Shown: one piece after another, positions 5,194 through 7,467 of the stretch
How positions within the stretch are numbered: the stretch's first letter is position 1
Layout: every line of letters begins with the position of its first letter
Source of the DNA: Actinobacteria bacterium RBG_16_64_13
Lineage (GTDB): Bacteria > Actinomycetota > Thermoleophilia > RBG-16-64-13
Direction of reading: 5' to 3'
DNA length: 7,467 bases
Assembly: GCA_001768675.1 (NCBI GenBank)
Contig: MELN01000025.1
Location: forward strand, 18,444-25,910
The notes under the pieces: model-generated
Seen by the model: the letters and a program-made list of their open reading frames with translations, nothing else
The model's database searches: none
Told to the model about the DNA's origin: nothing
Translations under genes and position numbers: made by a program

Positions 5194-6846
5194 CTACTTC
5201 AGTCTAAGGTTGTACAGCATCTGGGCGACCTCGCCACGGGTGGCGGTTGCCGTGACGCTCCAGGCCGCGCCCATCCCGATCAGGCCGCTCAGTAGGCCGT
5301 TGTAATCGGCTATGCGAAGATTCTCCCCGTGGGGCTCGCCCACTCCCGTGAACAACGACGGTGTGCCGGGCGGGGGGCCCTCCAGCGTGCCCGTTAGCAG
5401 GCTTTTCGCGCCGCGGACGATCATGCTCACCGCCTGATCGCGCCGGATGGGGTTCCAGGGTGCGAACAGGGTCCCGGCTGCGTTGATTCCCAGGGTGATT
5501 CCGTTGTCGAAGGCCGTCTGCACGTACTTGTGGGGATAGCCGTTGGCGTTGGGGCTGCCCAAGTCGGTGAACTGCGTCGGCGTAGCGGCGCCCGGAACGA
5601 TGCCCAGCGCGCCGACGATCAGTTTGGCGAACTGCGCCCGATTCAAAGTGGCGTCAGGCCGGTAGGTGCCGTCCAGGAAACCGCCGGCGATACCGGCCAC
5701 GGCCAAGCTCTCGATGGCGGTCTCATACGGAGAGGAGCCGATGTCGCTGAAGCCCGGTCCGGATGGATCGGTCGCCGGTACTGCTGCCGTCAGGATCACG
5801 CCCTCATCGCCGACGGCCCACGCGGCAGCACCCGCGCTCGTCACCGACCGGAGCGTCGCGCTGGTCCCGGTAGTCTGGAGGACCCATGGCAGTCCGCGAC
5901 GCGTGGTCTCGAGGATGACGCCTTTCTCACCCACACCCCAGCCGACGCCCGAGGGAGCGAAGTTCACGTCGAGAAGAGCGGCGGTAGTACCCGAAGGCTG
6001 GCTCCACCAGGTGGCGCCGCCGTCCACCGTCACGAAGATGGCGCCAAAGTCACCGACCGCCCAACCATGCTGCCGATCGGCGAACCACACGCCGTGAAGG
6101 TCGATGCCGGTCGAGGGAAGACCGTGAACCTGGCGGGTCCAAGTCGCGCCCCCATCGTGCGTGACCAGGATCAGAGGCGTCTGATCGGAGGGCCCCGCAA
6201 AGCCGACCGCCCAGCCATACTCCGCGTCGACCATGAACACCGACTCCAGCGAGGAGTTCTCAGGCTTGGGATAGTCCGCTTCTTTCCAGTCGCTCCCGTT
6301 CTCCGTGTAGACGATGCGCGGGTAGGTGATCCCGATGAATCCTACCCAGCCGCCCACCGCGCAGCCGTGTGCCGCGTCAGCCATGGCCAGGGAGGAATAG
6401 CCCCAGTTGTTGTCGCGGAATTCGAAGGAGCCCTCGGCCTGGAGCTTCCATGTCACGCCACCATCGCTGGTGGAGATGATGGTCCCGTCGCTGAGCGCCG
6501 CCCAGCCGCGAAGCGTGTCGATGAAGTCCACCGTGGTCGCGGTGCGGAAGTTCCAGCCCACGGAGACGTTGCCCGTCTCGTGGCTGGTGGAGTACTGCCA
6601 GTTGGCGCCGGCCGATGTGGTGCGACCGATTATGGCCGTGTCTTCAAACCCCACCTGTCCGGGGGGGACAAAGGTGGCGCCGCCCACCCAGCCGTGCGTA
6701 GCGCCGACGAGATCCGCGGCGAAGTAGTTGATGTTCTTGGCCCCCTGAACCGCCGTCCAGGTGCTCGCTTCAGCTGGTTGGGAAGACAGGAAAAGGAAGC
6801 CGAGAGCCCCCATGATCATCAGGACCGCCAGACAGAGCTTTCGCAC
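5194..6846 (-). CDS. Secreted Ycf48-like seven-bladed propeller with three C-terminal SLH domains
   Basis: 550 residues from GTG 6846. A signal peptide (1-27, ending AEA|S) directs export. Residues 28-355 hold seven copies of a G-W-x-V-G-like motif (G-W or variants at about 52, 114, 161, 211, 261, 302, 342), most followed by a xxGxxW turn (DGGVTW 128, DGGATW 231 and 275, variants at 78, 182, 316). This is the pattern of Ycf48/BNR-type seven-bladed propellers. Three SLH domains follow (about 366-415, 426-480, 499-547) with the ligand-binding TRAE-type motif as NRAQ (402), RRDQ (468) and TRGE (536); the third domain is the most diverged. SLH triplets bind pyruvylated wall polymer, so the propeller is displayed on the cell surface. 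Plant and cyanobacterial Ycf48 assists photosystem II assembly, but nothing photosynthetic is here; related propellers in other bacteria have no settled role. A binding or scaffold role is inferred. Confidence 0.93.
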   Translation of the reverse strand: MRKLCLAVLMIMGALGFLFLSSQPAEASTWTAVQGAKNINYFAADLVGATHGWVGGATFVPPGQVGFEDTAIIGRTTSAGANWQYSTSHETGNVSVGWNFRTATTVDFIDTLRGWAALSDGTIISTSDGGVTWKLQAEGSFEFRDNNWGYSSLAMADAAHGCAVGGWVGFIGITYPRIVYTENGSDWKEADYPKPENSSLESVFMVDAEYGWAVGFAGPSDQTPLILVTHDGGATWTRQVHGLPSTGIDLHGVWFADRQHGWAVGDFGAIFVTVDGGATWWSQPSGTTAALLDVNFAPSGVGWGVGEKGVILETTRRGLPWVLQTTGTSATLRSVTSAGAAAWAVGDEGVILTAAVPATDPSGPGFSDIGSSPYETAIESLAVAGIAGGFLDGTYRPDATLNRAQFAKLIVGALGIVPGAATPTQFTDLGSPNANGYPHKYVQTAFDNGITLGINAAGTLFAPWNPIRRDQAVSMIVRGAKSLLTGTLEGPPPGTPSLFTGVGEPHGENLRIADYNGLLSGLIGMGAAWSVTATATRGEVAQMLYNLRLK

Positions 6847-6850
6847 GGGA

Positions 6851-6858
6851 ATCACCTC
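6851..6858 (-). promoter_or_regulatory. Shine-Dalgarno sequence that fixes the SLH-protein start at 6846
   Basis: The minus strand reads GAGGTGAT at 6858-6851, an eight-base match to the 16S anti-Shine-Dalgarno complement, with eight bases between GAGG and GTG 6846. The earlier in-frame GTG at 6855 lies inside this element and so cannot use it. The 6846 start also gives a compact signal peptide beginning M-R-K-L-C-L-A. Confidence 0.8.
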
Positions 6859-6882
6859 TTGTGCCGTAAGAGCGACGTTGAA

Positions 6883-6902
6883 GCATCACGTTGTCGTGAC
6901 GC
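6883..6902 (-). repeat. Hairpin or operator upstream of the SLH-protein gene
   Basis: The stretch forms an eight-pair stem (one G-U) with an ACAA loop on the minus-strand RNA; its core is TCACG (6886-6890) and CGTGA (6895-6899) on the plus strand. A further TCACGTT at 6915-6921 repeats the one at 6886-6892 exactly 29 bp away. The hairpin lies about 25 bases upstream of the Shine-Dalgarno sequence. It could be a leader structure or a protein-binding palindrome. I did not find a convincing promoter in this 152-bp gap (6847-6998), only a weak CATAAA near 6909 on the minus strand. Confidence 0.4.
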
Positions 6903-6998
6903 CACCTTTATGGGTCACGTTCCCTGGAAGCGACGAAGAGAAACGAGGCGGCCCAGCTGCAGTCCTGACGCGGAGCGGCGCCGGCAAGACACGAGCTG

Positions 6999-7467
6999 CT
7001 AGCCGTCTACGTCCGGCGGGTCGTCGGAGAGGCCAAGGGCGCCAAGCTCCATCTGCTCCTGCACATCGCCGCCGCGTTGAAGCCGCGGGGCCCTGCGGAA
7101 GGTGACATTCGCGTGGCGCGACGGGTAGTCGATGCCGGCGCCGCCCAACAGCTCGGCCACGGTGAGAATCTGCAGGCGCGGGTGCTTGGTGTTCCAGCCG
7201 GGGGAGCTGTAGAAGCCGGCAGATGCGGCTTCGGTCCGCATAGGCTGAGTGGGTTCCTTCATGGAGATGAGCACCCCGATCTCGGCCTGCTCGCGGGTGA
7301 GCACACCCGCGAGATCGCGCACGTGCGCTACGTTCACCGCTTCTCCGGCCTTGACGGAAATGATCACTTGTTTGGTCTTGCCTTTGGCCTCGTCGTGGAA
7401 GTAGAGGCGGCCGTCGATGCCCCGGTCGGCACCTTTCTTGTGCTCCACAGGGCGGGCGCCCACGAGT
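6999..7467 (-). CDS. Mrr-like restriction endonuclease domain, C-terminal end of a probable DNA methyltransferase-nuclease fusion; 5' part outside the window
   Basis: The reverse strand is open from the right edge to TAG at 6999, about 155 residues. The GTG at 7463 is probably not the true start: the frame continues to the edge and GARPVEHKKGADRGIDGRL reads as the middle of a domain. The segment runs from KKGADRGIDG through QVIISVKAGE, VRDLAGVL, AEIGVLISM, AASAGFY and HPRLQILTVAELL. From memory this matches the C-terminal region of bacterial site-specific DNA methyltransferases that carry an Mrr-type nuclease module. The PD-(D/E)xK core would be the Asp of GIDG (7415-7413) and the Lys of SVK (7352-7350), with Ser where E or Q is usual. 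It would act on DNA in the cytoplasm, in restriction-modification or defence. The last 25 residues are acidic and look like a free tail. The SLH-protein gene starts 152 bp downstream. Confidence 0.75.
   Translation of the reverse strand, partial: LVGARPVEHKKGADRGIDGRLYFHDEAKGKTKQVIISVKAGEAVNVAHVRDLAGVLTREQAEIGVLISMKEPTQPMRTEAASAGFYSSPGWNTKHPRLQILTVAELLGGAGIDYPSRHANVTFRRAPRLQRGGDVQEQMELGALGLSDDPPDVDG

Noticed and set aside
6847..6998. Cyclic-di-GMP riboswitch ahead of the SLH-protein gene
   Set aside because: Considered because surface proteins are often so controlled, but the conserved sequence blocks of that riboswitch are not present.
5530..7002. 490-codon open frame on the plus strand
   Set aside because: Antisense to the SLH protein, whose repeats and SLH domains are unmistakable. 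The product is Arg/Gly/Asp/His-rich with no domain.

Overview
The window is high-GC bacterial DNA, densely coded, with six protein genes and no RNA gene, insertion sequence or CRISPR array that I could see. The source looks like a Gram-positive-type bacterium. One gene encodes a secreted protein that ends in three S-layer homology (SLH) domains, the big membrane protein resembles a group I associate with Actinomycetota, and the drug-efflux gene looks leaderless, which is common in that phylum. A deep-branching, environmental actinobacterium is my best guess; this is inference from gene content, not a placement.

Layout. From 1 to 1441 on the minus strand lies an almost complete DHA2-type major facilitator efflux pump, cut by the left edge. 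A 108-bp divergent intergenic region (1442-1549) holds a good sigma-70-type promoter for the plus strand, a -10 element placed for leaderless transcription of the pump, and an 8+8 bp palindrome whose loop is the plus-strand -35 box. On the plus strand, 1550-3877 encodes a 775-residue exported protein with a propeller-like outer domain and a polytopic membrane half. It is followed after 73 bp by 3951-4562, a 203-residue di-heme membrane protein of the ferric-reductase/NADPH-oxidase type without flavin domains. The two are probably one transcript, with two small hairpins between them.

The right half is all minus strand and converges on that pair with only 38 bp between. It holds a zinc-ribbon plus four-helix membrane protein (4601-5086), a secreted seven-bladed Ycf48-like propeller with three SLH domains (5194-6846, start corrected from the upstream GTG at 6855), and the 3' end of a gene for an Mrr-like nuclease domain of the kind fused to DNA methyltransferases (6999 to the right edge).

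The common theme is the cell envelope: an exporter, a large surface/membrane protein, a membrane heme protein, a small zinc-ribbon membrane protein and a wall-anchored propeller. The methylase-nuclease tail is a separate, defence-type function. I see no direct proof that these genes form one system. The most distinctive parts are the propeller/polytopic protein paired with a stand-alone di-heme protein, the Ycf48-SLH protein, and the divergent control region. There is no gene-free stretch above 300 bp; the longest is 152 bp (6847-6998).
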